A stretch of DNA of 53,509 nt from Gammaproteobacteria bacterium (GTDB lineage Bacteria; Pseudomonadota; Gammaproteobacteria; Pseudomonadales; Azotimanducaceae): assembly GCA_009841615.1 (NCBI GenBank), contig VXLL01000006.1:1-53509 (forward strand), written 5' to 3'. Below, piece by piece: positions 34,778 to 44,108 of this stretch (positions are counted from its first letter, which is position 1; every line of letters starts with the position of its first letter). The translations under genes and the position numbers were made by a program. The notes below the pieces were generated by a model. The model was not told the origin of the DNA. It saw nothing but the letters and a program-made list of their open reading frames with translations, and did no database searches.

Positions 34778-35737
34778 ATGATCTGGCTGTGGTTAATTTT
34801 GCTTGTAGCAGGATTTGTACTCTTAGTCTGGAGTGCTGATCTCTTTGTTGAAGGGACGGCGGCGCTCGCCCGAAACATCGGGGTATCTGACTTGTTCATC
34901 GGTCTCACTGCTGTCTCGATTGGTACCTCGGCCCCAGAAATTTTCATCGCCATCATGGACTCGTTTAAATTCGAACCAGACATCGCCATTGGGAATGCCA
35001 TCGGCTCAAATGTCGCGAATATGGGACTTGTCCTTGGCATCACAGCAATTGTTGTCCCCTTACCTTACGACAAACGCATTCTACGAAGCGAGCTGCCAAT
35101 GTTGTTGATTGCGACCGTTTTGGCTGGAATTTGTCTCATAGATTTGCATCTAGGGCGTGTTGACGGAATCATATTTTTGACTTTGTTTGGATTCATCATG
35201 TATCGCATGTTTCGGTCATCCAAAATATCGGAACAACTTCCAGACGAACTGGAAAGTGCTTTGAGTGATATTCCAAGTATGGGTATTGGGCGAGCCTCAC
35301 TTCAAGCTCTGATCGGGTTAGTAGTGTTGGTTATTTCTGCTAATTACTTAATTGTAGCACCTGCGAGAAGTCTAGCTGAAGCATTGCACGTGGAGGTGTT
35401 CGACGTCGGTACGACGATCGTGGCAGTGGGTACAAGTTTACCTGAGTTGGTGGTTACTCTGCGTGCCGCGATCAAAGGCGGATATGGTATCGCGATAGGT
35501 AATATCGTCGGCTCAAATATGCTTAACCTATTGGTAGTACTGTCCGTCCCAGCTTTAATGCGCCCAGCTGGGTTGACGCTCATGGAATTTGTGATAGATT
35601 ACGGCATGATGTTTCTTCTTACCGTGGTCATCGCTCTCTTTGCATATGCGGTTGGTGCAAAAAAAGTAATTACTAGACTGGAAGGAGCACTGTTACTGAC
35701 TGCATGGGTCGGCTACATCGTGTTGAAATATACTTAA
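34778..35737 (+). CDS. CaCA-family calcium/sodium antiporter (YrbG-like)
   Basis: The 319-residue inner-membrane protein has about ten transmembrane helices and two alpha repeats that form the ion-binding site. The first is GTSAPEIFIAIMDSF with AIGNAIGSNVANMGLVLG. The second is GTSLPELVVTLRAAI with AIGNIVGSNMLNLLVVL. The paired acidic residues in SAPE and SLPE are the expected Ca2+ ligands. The gene lies at the head of the kdsC-lptCAB run, as yrbG does in E. coli. The stop overlaps the kdsC ATG (TAATG). Ion specificity is family inference. Confidence 0.93.
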   Translation: MIWLWLILLVAGFVLLVWSADLFVEGTAALARNIGVSDLFIGLTAVSIGTSAPEIFIAIMDSFKFEPDIAIGNAIGSNVANMGLVLGITAIVVPLPYDKRILRSELPMLLIATVLAGICLIDLHLGRVDGIIFLTLFGFIMYRMFRSSKISEQLPDELESALSDIPSMGIGRASLQALIGLVVLVISANYLIVAPARSLAEALHVEVFDVGTTIVAVGTSLPELVVTLRAAIKGGYGIAIGNIVGSNMLNLLVVLSVPALMRPAGLTLMEFVIDYGMMFLLTVVIALFAYAVGAKKVITRLEGALLLTAWVGYIVLKYT

Positions 35738-36249
35738 TGACTTCTTTCGAAGTAACCGCGCTCGTGAGAGCGAAACTTGAGGCAACGCGGGCTTTAGTTC
35801 TCGATGTCGACGGTGTAATGACCACCGGGGTCATAACCATGGACGATCATGGAAACGAACTCAAAACATTCCATGTTCACGATGGATACGGTATATATGC
35901 TCTTATGCAAAGAGGGATTCGAGTAGCGATTATTTCAGGACGTAGATCAGCTGCCGTGGAGCGACGCGCACGGGAATTGAACATTACCGATGTGTATCAG
36001 GGACTCAAAGACAAGTCCATAGCGTTAGCAGAGTTTGCTAGTTTACATGGTTTGAACTACTTGGAGATTGCACACATTGGCGACGATATCCCTGATCTAG
36101 TACTGTTTGAACACGTAGGCTTGGCAGTTGCCGTCGCCAACGCGGTACCCAGACTCAAAGAGTGTGCCGACCTCATTCTGACTCGATCTGGTGGCGATGG
36201 GGCTATACGGGAATTTTCTGACTTGTTATTGAGTGTCCAACGAGCATGA
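35737..36249 (+). CDS. kdsC: 3-deoxy-D-manno-octulosonate 8-phosphate phosphatase
   Basis: KdsC removes phosphate from Kdo-8-P, giving Kdo for the LPS core. The 170-residue capless HAD protein has motif I ALVLDVDGVMTTGVIT, GNELKTFHVHDGYGI (tetramer-interface loop), VAIISGRRSAAVERRARELNI (motif II), GLKDKSIAL (motif III Lys) and IAHIGDDIPDLVLFEHVGLAVAVANAVPRLK (motif IV). The ATG at 35737 forms a TAATG overlap with the antiporter stop and is preferred over TTG/ATG frames further upstream. The E. coli order has kdsD before kdsC, but it is missing here. Its stop overlaps lptC (ATGA). Confidence 0.94.
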   Translation: MTSFEVTALVRAKLEATRALVLDVDGVMTTGVITMDDHGNELKTFHVHDGYGIYALMQRGIRVAIISGRRSAAVERRARELNITDVYQGLKDKSIALAEFASLHGLNYLEIAHIGDDIPDLVLFEHVGLAVAVANAVPRLKECADLILTRSGGDGAIREFSDLLLSVQRA

Positions 36250-36842
36250 CGAAGAAGATTCTTGTTGGTGCAATATTGACTGGGATACTCGGTGTGATTC
36301 TTTACCTCATCTTCCCAAAAGATCTTGAAGAGAGTACAACAACAGATCTCGCAGATGTACCAGATATTTTTGTCAGAAACGTACAAATTCAAGCGTTCGA
36401 CGAGACAGGACATCTTGCATATGAACTAGCCGCAGAAGAGATCGAGCAGTTTACTGCGCAAACTAAGATGCTCTTCAAACACTTGGAAATCTTAGTGGAG
36501 CAAGAGAATGGTGAACAATGGCACATGACCGCCGATGTCGGATCAGTCCAACCAGACTCCAATAAGCCGAGTCAAATCTTAGAACCGATCGAATTACTCG
36601 GTACTGTCCACGTATACTCAGGGGATATCAATAATCCGGAGTATTCGTTTAGTGGAATGAACGTAGTATTCGATCCGCGTGCCAACACAATTCATAGCGA
36701 TGATGAAGTGTATATTAAAGCTGACGCTTCTACATACGATGCCGATTCTTTTCGCTTTGATCTCACGACGAAAAGATTGGAACTAAGTTCAGAACCAGGA
36801 AGTCAAGTAGAGATTCAACATGAAAATATCGAAGCAGAATAA
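36246..36842 (+). CDS. lptC: LPS export protein LptC
   Basis: LptC is the bitopic inner-membrane protein that passes LPS from the LptB2FG extractor to LptA. The 198-residue product has one N-terminal membrane helix (residues 5-23, ILVGAILTGILGVILYLIF). A periplasmic beta-jellyroll follows with DIFVRNVQIQAFDETGHLAYELAAEEIEQF, PIELLGTVHVYSG, FSGMNVVFDPRANTIHSDDEVYI and TKRLELSS. The ATG overlaps the kdsC stop by 4 nt, and its 3' end overlaps lptA by 23 nt. Sequence identity to E. coli is low, so assignment rests on layout and fold pattern. Confidence 0.92.
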   Translation: MTKKILVGAILTGILGVILYLIFPKDLEESTTTDLADVPDIFVRNVQIQAFDETGHLAYELAAEEIEQFTAQTKMLFKHLEILVEQENGEQWHMTADVGSVQPDSNKPSQILEPIELLGTVHVYSGDINNPEYSFSGMNVVFDPRANTIHSDDEVYIKADASTYDADSFRFDLTTKRLELSSEPGSQVEIQHENIEAE

Positions 36843-37338
36843 TCGGCGCGTTGTGTTCAAGTATTTGGTTCTTATTCTAGTACTCTTATGGAGCGTGCCG
36901 ACGCTCTCGTTTGGAATGTCCGACATTAAAGCCGATGATGTCGACTTCGATTTGTCCGAAGGAGAATTTACAGCGAAAGGGAACGTGAAAATTGATTCAG
37001 AAGAAGTGACTTTAAGCGCGGACGAAGTGCAAGCTAAAGTAGATGGAACGCTACTTCTGTCTATCACTGCCACTGGTGAACCACTTGAGCTGGAACTAGA
37101 GATTGATAACGAAGAAGAAGAAGGATCACAAACAATTCGCGCTTCAGCGAAGGAACTGATGTTTAATAACGCAGCAAACTGGGTTGAGTTCATTGGAGAA
37201 GTTCAACTTCAAACTGACGTGGCCAAGATTCGCGCTCACAAGATACGAATTGAGCTTGACACTCAGAAAATCGTCGCCACAAAAGGCGAAGACGATGAAC
37301 AAGTAGAAATTACACTCCTCGACGTGGAGACACCTTAG
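36820..37338 (+). CDS. lptA: LPS transport periplasmic protein LptA
   Basis: LptA forms the periplasmic bridge linking LptC to LptD. The 172-residue product has a signal peptide (about 1-32, [17 protein letters not shown]) and an OstA-like jellyroll: [37 protein letters not shown], and a later [36 protein letters not shown]. An acidic stretch ([15 protein letters not shown]) interrupts the middle of the domain. The start ATG lies within the last 23 nt of lptC, so translation is probably coupled. It is followed by lptB after 16 nt. Confidence 0.92.
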   Translation: MKISKQNNRRVVFKYLVLILVLLWSVPTLSFGMSDIKADDVDFDLSEGEFTAKGNVKIDSEEVTLSADEVQAKVDGTLLLSITATGEPLELELEIDNEEEEGSQTIRASAKELMFNNAANWVEFIGEVQLQTDVAKIRAHKIRIELDTQKIVATKGEDDEQVEITLLDVETP

Positions 37339-37354
37339 TTCAAATGATGTCGGT

Positions 37355-38119
37355 ATGAACTCGGAAATTGCTAGCAAAAGCGATTCAGATTCTTCAACAA
37401 CATTGGTTGCAAATGGTATTTCTAAGCGATACGGCAAAACGCTAGTCGTCGAAAATATTTCAGTATCGGTGACTACAGGAGAGGTCGTCGGCCTACTTGG
37501 CCCGAACGGTGCTGGAAAAACGACTAGTTTCTACTGTATTGTGGGTCTTATTCGCATGGACACAGGTACGATCTATTTGGGTGATAAAGAGATTACCGGT
37601 GCCCCTATGCATTTACGCGCGCGTGCTGGACTAGGCTACCTACCGCAAGAGGCAAGCGTTTTTCGTCGATTGACCACCTATCAGAACATTCTCACGACGG
37701 TGGAACTACACGAGGGGACAAGTCGCGATGAACGGCAGCAACGGGTTGAACAGCTTCTCCAAGAATTTAACCTTGAGAAAGTTCGGAACAATTTAGGTGA
37801 AAGGTTATCAGGTGGAGAACGGCGACGATTAGAAATCGCTAGAGCGCTGGCTTCGCAACCAAAGTTCATTCTTTTGGATGAACCGTTTGCGGGAGTTGAC
37901 CCAATCTCAGTTGCAGACATTAAACAAAACGTACGACACTTAACGTCAAAAGGCATCGGTGTTCTCATTACCGACCATAACGTTCGAGATACCCTCGATC
38001 TTTGCGATCGAGCATATATCGTGAGTGAAGGACACGTTATCGCAGAGGGTACGACCGAAGACATCCTCGCCAACGAAGAGGTACGACGATCCTATCTTGG
38101 TTCTGAGTTTAAGTATTAA
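37355..38119 (+). CDS. lptB: LPS export ABC transporter ATP-binding protein LptB
   Basis: LptB is the ATPase of the LptB2FG extractor. The 254-residue product shows Walker [18 protein letters not shown], the Q-loop [20 protein letters not shown], signature [17 protein letters not shown], Walker [17 protein letters not shown], and the H-loop [24 protein letters not shown]. It ends with [13 protein letters not shown], the usual LptB tail. An N-terminal extension of about 14 Ser/Asp-rich residues precedes the conserved core. The cognate lptF/lptG genes are not in the window. RpoN follows 12 nt downstream. Confidence 0.97.
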   Translation: MNSEIASKSDSDSSTTLVANGISKRYGKTLVVENISVSVTTGEVVGLLGPNGAGKTTSFYCIVGLIRMDTGTIYLGDKEITGAPMHLRARAGLGYLPQEASVFRRLTTYQNILTTVELHEGTSRDERQQRVEQLLQEFNLEKVRNNLGERLSGGERRRLEIARALASQPKFILLDEPFAGVDPISVADIKQNVRHLTSKGIGVLITDHNVRDTLDLCDRAYIVSEGHVIAEGTTEDILANEEVRRSYLGSEFKY

Positions 38120-38131
38120 GAGTCGCGACTT

Positions 38132-39646
38132 GTGAGCCGACAGACTCTCGTACTGCAACAGCGGCTTCAGACCAACCTTACGCCCGAACTGCGACAAGCT
38201 ATTCGCCTGATGCAATTGTCCGCCGCGCAATTGCAACAAGAGATTCGCGCCGAGTGCGCAGTGAACCCATTCCTTGAGGTCGTGGAAGAAATTGATTCCG
38301 CTTTACCCGACATAAACGACGAACCCGGAGAGGAGCATTCCGATTACGACTCAGAGCAAGATTACGAAGACGACCCATTTGAGGACGTTCAACCACAAGC
38401 GACCACGTACGATCGCGAAGACTTTGCTACGGCGTTCGGTAACGATGCTTCTGCCGATCTGTCGTCCCTTAAACTGAATGTAGAAACCGAATGGTCTGAT
38501 CTATATCTCTCTGACGGGATTGACGCTAGTGCTGTAGACGGCCAAGCTCTTGCAAGCTATTCCGCTTCACTACAGGAACACTTACAAGAACAGCTCAAGC
38601 AACTTGGTAGTACTAAACAAGATCAAAGAATCGTCGGATACCTCATAGATGCTGTGGGTGAGGATGGGTACATCTTCAACTGGGAAGAACTGGTTTCCGA
38701 GAGCCAAGAGTATTTAAATGTCTCCCAATCAAAGCTTGAACATGGACTAAGAATTTTGCAGTCATTTACACCCACGGGTGTCGGTGGTCGAACTGTACAA
38801 GAGAGTCTGCTTCTGCAACTTCAAGCCTTACCAAAATATGAAGAGAGTCGTGACCTAGCTTTAACAATCGTACGCGATCACTTCCAATGTTTAGCAAACC
38901 AAACTCATCAGCAATTACATACATCGCTACAACAGGAAGAGAGGAAGATAGTTGCTGCTATCCAACTGATACAGTCGTTAAATCCTCGTCCTGGAGCAGC
39001 CTTCGCCAACGTTGATCCGTTATATATCGTGCCTGACGTCCTCGTAAGCAAGCAAGATGGGGAATGGACGGTCAGTTTAAACGATAAGGTCTCGCCCTCA
39101 GTACGCATCAATCAAGAATATAAAACACTGAATCGAAATTCACTTTCGCTGAAAGATCGTAGTTACTTCAGAGAATATCTCCACCGTGCTCAAGCACTAA
39201 TTTATGGTATTAATAGAAGGAAAGAGACATTACTCAAAGTCGCGCTTACCATCGTTGAAGAACAAAAAGAATTCTTTGAACGAGGAGAATTTTTTATGCG
39301 CCCGATGGCACAATCAGACCTAGCAACCATGGTCGGTGTTCACACATCGACCATCTCTCGAATTACAACAGAAAAGTATCTATTATGTGCTCGAGGAACT
39401 TTTGAGTTAAAGTACTTTTTCTCCAGTGGGCTACGTGCCCAACGCGGCGATGACGTGTCCAGTACAACCATTAGAGCAATGATTCAGCGTTGGACGGAAA
39501 ATGAAGATCCGACTCACCCTCTCACCGATACCGCCATCGCAGAAAAACTGAGAGACAAACAAATATCTATAGCTCGTCGCACAGTAACCAAGTATCGCGA
39601 GGCTTTGCAAATACCCGCTGTGCAACATCGGCGAGTACGTGTTTAA
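38132..39646 (+). CDS. rpoN: RNA polymerase sigma-54 factor RpoN
   Basis: Sigma-54 directs transcription at -24/-12 promoters with AAA+ activators. The 504-residue protein begins with the Gln/Leu-rich region I (LVLQQRLQTNLTPELRQAIRLMQLSAAQLQQEI). A strongly acidic region II follows (about 50-90, EEHSDYDSEQDYEDDPFEDV). The core-binding domain contains VGGRTVQESLLLQLQAL. The helix-turn-helix is SDLATMVGVHTSTISRITTEKYL. It ends with the RpoN box ARRTVTKYREALQIP. A GTG start at 38132 is used. Upstream is lptB and downstream is the hpf-ptsN-rapZ-npr set, the standard gammaproteobacterial order. Confidence 0.97.
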   Translation: MSRQTLVLQQRLQTNLTPELRQAIRLMQLSAAQLQQEIRAECAVNPFLEVVEEIDSALPDINDEPGEEHSDYDSEQDYEDDPFEDVQPQATTYDREDFATAFGNDASADLSSLKLNVETEWSDLYLSDGIDASAVDGQALASYSASLQEHLQEQLKQLGSTKQDQRIVGYLIDAVGEDGYIFNWEELVSESQEYLNVSQSKLEHGLRILQSFTPTGVGGRTVQESLLLQLQALPKYEESRDLALTIVRDHFQCLANQTHQQLHTSLQQEERKIVAAIQLIQSLNPRPGAAFANVDPLYIVPDVLVSKQDGEWTVSLNDKVSPSVRINQEYKTLNRNSLSLKDRSYFREYLHRAQALIYGINRRKETLLKVALTIVEEQKEFFERGEFFMRPMAQSDLATMVGVHTSTISRITTEKYLLCARGTFELKYFFSSGLRAQRGDDVSSTTIRAMIQRWTENEDPTHPLTDTAIAEKLRDKQISIARRTVTKYREALQIPAVQHRRVRV

Positions 39647-39756
39647 CCGGTGGTTACAATCGTTCTGAGAAAAACTCTATCAAAACATCGAATTTTCGTT
39701 TCAGAGCTAAGTCCGTGCTGATTGGTAATTTTCGTCCGTAATACAGGAGCAATGAA

Positions 39757-40053
39757 GTGCAACTAAATATCACTGGGAATCACATTGAAGTCAACGCCCA
39801 TTTGCGTTCTTTCTTGAAACGTAAGCTTGGCAAAATAGAAAGGCATCATGACCGAATCACATCAGTGCATGTCGTACTTTCCATAGATAAGATCACGCAC
39901 CGCGCAGAAGCTACCGTACATGCACTTGGAAATGACATCTATGCGGACGCGTCGGCTAGCGATATGAAGACCGCTATTGATAGCCTCGTTGCAAAATTGG
40001 ATCGCCAGATCATAAAGCACAAGGAAAAACTTACGAGTCATCGTTCGGTGTAG
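39757..40053 (+). CDS. hpf: Ribosome hibernation promoting factor (short form)
   Basis: HPF binds the 30S decoding region and drives 100S dimer formation in stationary phase. The 98-residue short form has the pattern QLNITGNHIEVNAHLRSFLKRKLGKIERHHDRITSVHVVLS, HRAEATVHALGNDIYADASASDMKTAIDSLVAKLDRQIIKHKEKL. A good ribosome site (AGGAG at 39745-39749) lies 7 nt before the GTG at 39757, so the GTG is convincing. It is the usual gene after rpoN. Confidence 0.96.
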   Translation: MQLNITGNHIEVNAHLRSFLKRKLGKIERHHDRITSVHVVLSIDKITHRAEATVHALGNDIYADASASDMKTAIDSLVAKLDRQIIKHKEKLTSHRSV

Positions 40054-40080
40054 ATTAGGGGCTACGATTACCGACGCGTT

Positions 40081-40545
40081 GTGATTTGTTTTGAATCGAT
40101 ATTTACCCCAGTAACGGTACAGTTCGTACACAATTGCCACTCAAGGAAATCTGCGTTGCAGCACGCAGCGCAAATTATTCATCAAGAAAGAAAATCCATT
40201 GATCCACGCGAACTTTTAGAAAAGCTGACCGAACGCGAAGAACTTGGGTGCACGGTCGTTGAAAACACGAAGGTTGCACTGCCTCATTGCCGATTTGACG
40301 AATGCATCACACCGATTGGAGCTTTGCTTCGATTCGTACCAGAGGTTTCTTTTGGGAACGCCGGGGCTGTTTCCTTGGCGTTTGCTCTCGTAGTACCTCC
40401 AGAGACCGATGAAACACACCTTCAAATCCTAAAGACTATCGCAGTAGTGTGCAGCAACCCGAGTCAGCTCAGCCAGTTGCTGGAAGTTAGATCACCTACA
40501 AATTTACGTGACACGTTCTTGCACTACGCAAGGCAATTAGATTGA
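40081..40545 (+). CDS. ptsN: Nitrogen-PTS EIIA component PtsN
   Basis: PtsN is the terminal phosphoacceptor of the nitrogen phosphotransferase system and regulates potassium and nitrogen processes. The 154-residue protein has an EIIA-fructose/Ntr fold. The phosphorylated His is His69 in CTVVENTKVALPHCRFDECI, corresponding to His73 in E. coli. Further family patterns are LVVPPETDETHLQILKTIA and LSQLLEVRSPTNLRD. The starting codon is GTG 40081. It is followed by rapZ after one nucleotide. The window has Npr but no PtsP; that kinase must be elsewhere. Confidence 0.93.
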   Translation: MICFESIFTPVTVQFVHNCHSRKSALQHAAQIIHQERKSIDPRELLEKLTEREELGCTVVENTKVALPHCRFDECITPIGALLRFVPEVSFGNAGAVSLAFALVVPPETDETHLQILKTIAVVCSNPSQLSQLLEVRSPTNLRDTFLHYARQLD

Positions 40546-40546
40546 T

Positions 40547-41404
40547 ATGAAGCTCTATGTAATCACCGGAAGATCTGGCTCCGGAAAGAGTACGGTACTG
40601 CATGCCTTAGAAGACGGTGGGTTCAAGTCCATCGATAACTTTCCGGTTCCACTGATTGTGCAACTAGTCGAGGACAGCCTCTCGCGGGATAGTCAAGCCA
40701 ACATTGCAGTTTCCGTAGATGCAAGAAGTTCGACTTCGGATCTAACCCAACTGCCAAAAATATTGAGCGACATATCTTCAGAAAAATTTCGACCACGTTT
40801 AGTTTTCCTCGACGCTACTAGTGCGGTTTTGGTGAAACGATTTGATGAAACAAGACGCCGCCACCCTCTTGAACGTGTAGGCGTCGACCTTAGACAAGCC
40901 ATTGAAAGCGAGAGTAAAGTACTAGCGCATTTGGCGGAAGTTGCTGATCTACAGATTGACACGACTGAGCTCACCATGCACGACCTCGTCAACGTTACCA
41001 AAGAACGTCTAATTGAATCAAGTAATCAACAGTTATCGCTGTTGTTTCGATCATTTGCATATCGCAAGGGTGTGCCCGTCGATGCTGATTTCGTATTTGA
41101 CCTTCGGTGCCTTCCCAACCCACATTGGGTTGCTGAATTGCGCGCCATGAGCGGGCGAGACCGCGACATACAAAAATTTTTCGAGGAACACGATGTAGTC
41201 GAACAGTTCTATCAACAAATTGTTGAGTTGTTAACTAGCTGGTTACCTCTCTTTGAGCAACAGAATACCGCATACCTAACCGTCGCTCTCGGGTGTACGG
41301 GCGGACGACATCGCTCCGTGTACATGGCCGAAAGACTGGCCGAAGCCTTCAAATCAACGTACCCACATGTACTCATCCGACATCGCGACTATGGTATCGG
41401 TTAG
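40547..41404 (+). CDS. rapZ: RNase adapter protein RapZ
   Basis: RapZ binds GlcN6P and the sRNA GlmZ and delivers it to RNase E, controlling GlmS and cell-wall sugar supply. The 285-residue protein has the Walker A loop VITGRSGSGKSTVLHALED (residues 5-16), DNFPVPLI, the middle VFLDATSAVLVKRFDETRRRHPL, and the C-terminal signature VALGCTGGRHRSVYMAERLAEAF, followed by HRDYGIG. The ATG starts one base after the ptsN stop. Its link to peptidoglycan sugar supply fits the murA/amgK/murU genes in the same window. Confidence 0.96.
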   Translation: MKLYVITGRSGSGKSTVLHALEDGGFKSIDNFPVPLIVQLVEDSLSRDSQANIAVSVDARSSTSDLTQLPKILSDISSEKFRPRLVFLDATSAVLVKRFDETRRRHPLERVGVDLRQAIESESKVLAHLAEVADLQIDTTELTMHDLVNVTKERLIESSNQQLSLLFRSFAYRKGVPVDADFVFDLRCLPNPHWVAELRAMSGRDRDIQKFFEEHDVVEQFYQQIVELLTSWLPLFEQQNTAYLTVALGCTGGRHRSVYMAERLAEAFKSTYPHVLIRHRDYGIG

Positions 41405-41409
41405 TACAA

Positions 41410-41679
41410 ATGCTTGGCCGAGTCAAAATCGTAAACAAGCTAGGGATGCACGCTCGTGCATCCGCTAAATTTGTCCAAGTTGCAAAGAGTTTTCCCTGTT
41501 CAATTGAACTTGGATATGTTGAAGACCAACTTGTCAACGGTAAGAGTATGATGCAAATCATGACGCTTGCAGCTACTCAAGGTAGCGAGCTTATCTTGAA
41601 GACCTATGGTGAAGAAGCTGACGCTGCATTCGAAACTATTGAACAACTGATTGCTGATCGTTTTGGTGAACCAGAATGA
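41410..41679 (+). CDS. ptsO: Phosphocarrier NPr (HPr family)
   Basis: NPr relays phosphate from PtsP to PtsN. The 89-residue protein starts at ATG 41410, five nt after the rapZ stop; a longer in-frame reading from 41293 would only run backwards through rapZ. The active-site His14 lies in KLGMHARASAKFVQVAKSFP, and the Ser46 region reads NGKSMMQIMTLAATQGSEL. The length and motif spacing are as expected for an HPr fold. It ends the rpoN-hpf-ptsN-rapZ-npr series. Confidence 0.95.
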   Translation: MLGRVKIVNKLGMHARASAKFVQVAKSFPCSIELGYVEDQLVNGKSMMQIMTLAATQGSELILKTYGEEADAAFETIEQLIADRFGEPE

Positions 41680-41905
41680 AAAACAGCAGGAGCGACATTC
41701 ACGCACTCCAAATCTAACTAATTTCCGAGCGAAGTCTTCGTTGAGTTAGAATCCCATTGTTCAGAAGACTCGGTCTATTCCGGCGCTCTGTCAATACTGC
41801 ATTCGGTAACCAGTGGCGTGTACACAAAATCGAATTCTCTATGTCGTGTCACGATTCAGAAGTACAAAGTTGCATAATCGTAACTTACCAACTTCAAATA
41901 GCGTG

Positions 41906-42622
41906 ATGAAATCAATAATCCTCAAGAGAGCCAGTTTCGCGTGTGCAGTTTTTTGGTTAGTTCAGACGGGAACTAGCGCGGAAGAATACGAAGCGGGAAT
42001 CGATTACTACGTTCTTGATGTCAAAGAAGATATCGACGTTAAGGGCAGTGCACCTGACGCAACCGAGAAAATCACTGTTATCGAGTACTTCTCTTACGGT
42101 TGCCTCGCTTGCAAAAAGTTTGAAGATCACATCTCGAAATGGCTAGCAAACAAAGAAGACGATGTCGAATTTAAGCGTGAAGCTGTAGTCTTTCAGGAAA
42201 GTTGGGCAATGCTCGCGAAGGCCTACTACACGGCAGTAAAGTTAGATGTACTTGACGCTGTGCATATACCAATGTTTGAAGCAATACACGAAGAAAAACG
42301 AGCGATGCACGAACCCAAAAACATCGAGCAACTATTTAAAGACGAAGCGCAGATTGATTCGAAAGTGTTCCGCGAGACTTTCTACGAAGATGACACAATT
42401 GTGGAAGAAATTGTTGATATTCACGAGAAGGCTCAATCAATGAGAATAAAGAGAACGCCGTCCGTGGTAGTGGATGGTAAATTCCTCGTGAACACGCAGA
42501 CTGCTCAGTCGCGCAAACGGATTTTTCTTATCGTAGACTTTCTTATAACCAAAGTCCGTACCGAACGTAATAACGACGGCGCGAATGAAAAGGATCTAAC
42601 AAGTAATCCCCCTGTCCTATAA
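41906..42622 (+). CDS. DsbA-family thiol:disulfide protein with a CLAC active site
   Basis: The ATG at 41906 gives 238 residues with a proper signal peptide (about 1-25, SFACAVFWLVQTGTSA). Reading from further upstream would only add an unlikely tail. The thioredoxin fold has the active site VIEYFSYGCLACKKFEDHISKW with Cys66 and Cys69. The helical insert (LAKAYYTAVKLDVLDAVHIPMFEAI) follows, then the cis-proline loop RIKRTPSVVVDGKFL. In classical DsbA the dipeptide is Pro-His (CPHC); here it is Leu-Ala, which is expected to change redox potential. The C-terminus is polar. It is a good candidate to serve the periplasmic oxidation of LptD, but that is inference. It is separated from npr by about 225 nt. 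Confidence 0.87.
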   Translation: MKSIILKRASFACAVFWLVQTGTSAEEYEAGIDYYVLDVKEDIDVKGSAPDATEKITVIEYFSYGCLACKKFEDHISKWLANKEDDVEFKREAVVFQESWAMLAKAYYTAVKLDVLDAVHIPMFEAIHEEKRAMHEPKNIEQLFKDEAQIDSKVFRETFYEDDTIVEEIVDIHEKAQSMRIKRTPSVVVDGKFLVNTQTAQSRKRIFLIVDFLITKVRTERNNDGANEKDLTSNPPVL

Positions 42623-42731
42623 GACTTTAGTAATCTCGAGAAATTCGAGCATGCTCTAAGTCAAAGAACCAACGACACTTAGATTCTTGAAATCCTGTTA
42701 ATAAAACAAATTCTCAGGAAACGACACCCGT

Positions 42732-44108
42732 TTACAACGCAGCAACGGTCATATTGGATATAAGAATCGATCCTGTACGAATATTGCGACGGGTCTCCAC
42801 ATCGTCGCCAAATGCAACCATATTCTTATACATGTCGTCTAGTTTCGCAGCGATGGTAAGTTCGTCAACCGCATGAGCGTACTCTCCATTTTCCACCCAA
42901 TAGCCGGACGCGCCTCGAGAGTAATCGCCCGTCAAGATATTTACTCCTTGACCCATCAGCGAAGTAACAACTAAGCCTCGGTCCATCTGCTTTAAAACGT
43001 CCGGCAGAGGAAGTGTCTGCGTTTCTACCGTCAAGTTACATACGCCCGACGCATTCCCTGTGGACTGCATTCCCAACTTTCGACCCGAATAACTACTGAG
43101 TAAATAGTTCTTTGCCACACCATTTTCAACGATATATTTTTCTGAGGTCGCCACGCCTTCGGAATCGTATGCTCGACTACCCATCGCACCTGGAATAAAA
43201 GGATATTCCTTTAGCGATACTTCCGTTGACGTTACCTGTTTCTCCAACGAGTCGAGAAGATAAGTTGAGCGTAAATACTGTGGTCTACCCGACAGTGCGT
43301 TGAGGATGTGCAGAATGAGCCCCATCGCTACGGTCTGATCAAAGAGCACGGGATATTCTCCAGTCGGAATTGGTCGAGGATCTAGCTTTCGAATCGCGTG
43401 TTCTGCTGCTTTGGTGCCAACGAACTCCGGTGTGTCTAGTTCGCTACGCTGCCGACCCATAGTGAACCATGCTGCGCGCTGCATACCATTGCTACTCTTC
43501 GCAATCACATCGGCGTAAAGACTCGAGCTAGAACTACGGTACGCGTGCAAAAAGCCGAGACTGTTACCATAAGCAACACAATTCGATGAAACACTCGCCC
43601 TCGCCCCGTCAGATTGATAGATTTTCTCATCAAAATCCAGAGCTGTAGATTCAGCCGTTTGCGCAGCTTCTTTCAGTTGTTCCACATCCATAGGATCGCA
43701 GCGATACAAATCCAAGTCGGGAAAATCTACAGCCAATAAATCGGGATCTGCTAGACCACTAAAGGAGTCCTCCTCTGTATGTTCTGCTATCGCGAGCGCA
43801 GAATTTACTGCTTCCTGGATCGCATCTTCTCGAGTATCAGTGGTACTTGCATTTCCTCGACGCTTTCCTCGATATACAGTAATGTCAAAGCCACGATCGC
43901 GACTGAATTCGACTGTGTCAATATCTCCTTCCCGCATCTTGACGTCTAATCCGATATCGTCGCCAGCGGTAACTTCAGCGGCAGTTGCCCCTCCGGATTT
44001 AGCAACTTCCAAGATTCGACTTACAAATTCAGATAATGTCGCTTCGTCATCTGGTGTATGTACCGTTTGCACAGCATCTTCGTTTACATCAACCAACGAG
44101 GTGGTCAT
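42732..44108 (-). CDS. pmbA: TldE/PmbA metalloprotease-system subunit
   Basis: TldE (PmbA) forms a heterodimer with the TldD protease that matures microcin B17-type peptides and degrades small proteins such as CcdA. The 458-residue product has the family N-terminal [57 protein letters not shown] region. It also has [14 protein letters not shown] near the C-terminus and the ending [23 protein letters not shown]. As usual it lacks the HExxxH metal motif of TldD. Its ATG overlaps the tldD stop by 4 nt (44105-44108), which supports stoichiometric translation of the pair. Confidence 0.93.
   Translation of the reverse strand: MTTSLVDVNEDAVQTVHTPDDEATLSEFVSRILEVAKSGGATAAEVTAGDDIGLDVKMREGDIDTVEFSRDRGFDITVYRGKRRGNASTTDTREDAIQEAVNSALAIAEHTEEDSFSGLADPDLLAVDFPDLDLYRCDPMDVEQLKEAAQTAESTALDFDEKIYQSDGARASVSSNCVAYGNSLGFLHAYRSSSSSLYADVIAKSSNGMQRAAWFTMGRQRSELDTPEFVGTKAAEHAIRKLDPRPIPTGEYPVLFDQTVAMGLILHILNALSGRPQYLRSTYLLDSLEKQVTSTEVSLKEYPFIPGAMGSRAYDSEGVATSEKYIVENGVAKNYLLSSYSGRKLGMQSTGNASGVCNLTVETQTLPLPDVLKQMDRGLVVTSLMGQGVNILTGDYSRGASGYWVENGEYAHAVDELTIAAKLDDMYKNMVAFGDDVETRRNIRTGSILISNMTVAAL

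Noticed and set aside
41293..41409. In-frame upstream extension of npr
   Set aside because: It lies within rapZ in another frame; the HPr fold begins exactly at ATG 41410.
41713..41750. TCTAACT/AGTTAGA repeat enclosing a CGAAG/CTTCG pair after npr, considered as a terminator
   Set aside because: No T run follows and the loops are awkward; the evidence is too weak to list as a terminator.
42635..42649. CTCGA-GAAAT-TCGAG hairpin between dsbA-like and pmbA, considered as a bidirectional terminator
   Set aside because: The stem is only five pairs and there is no T tract on either strand.
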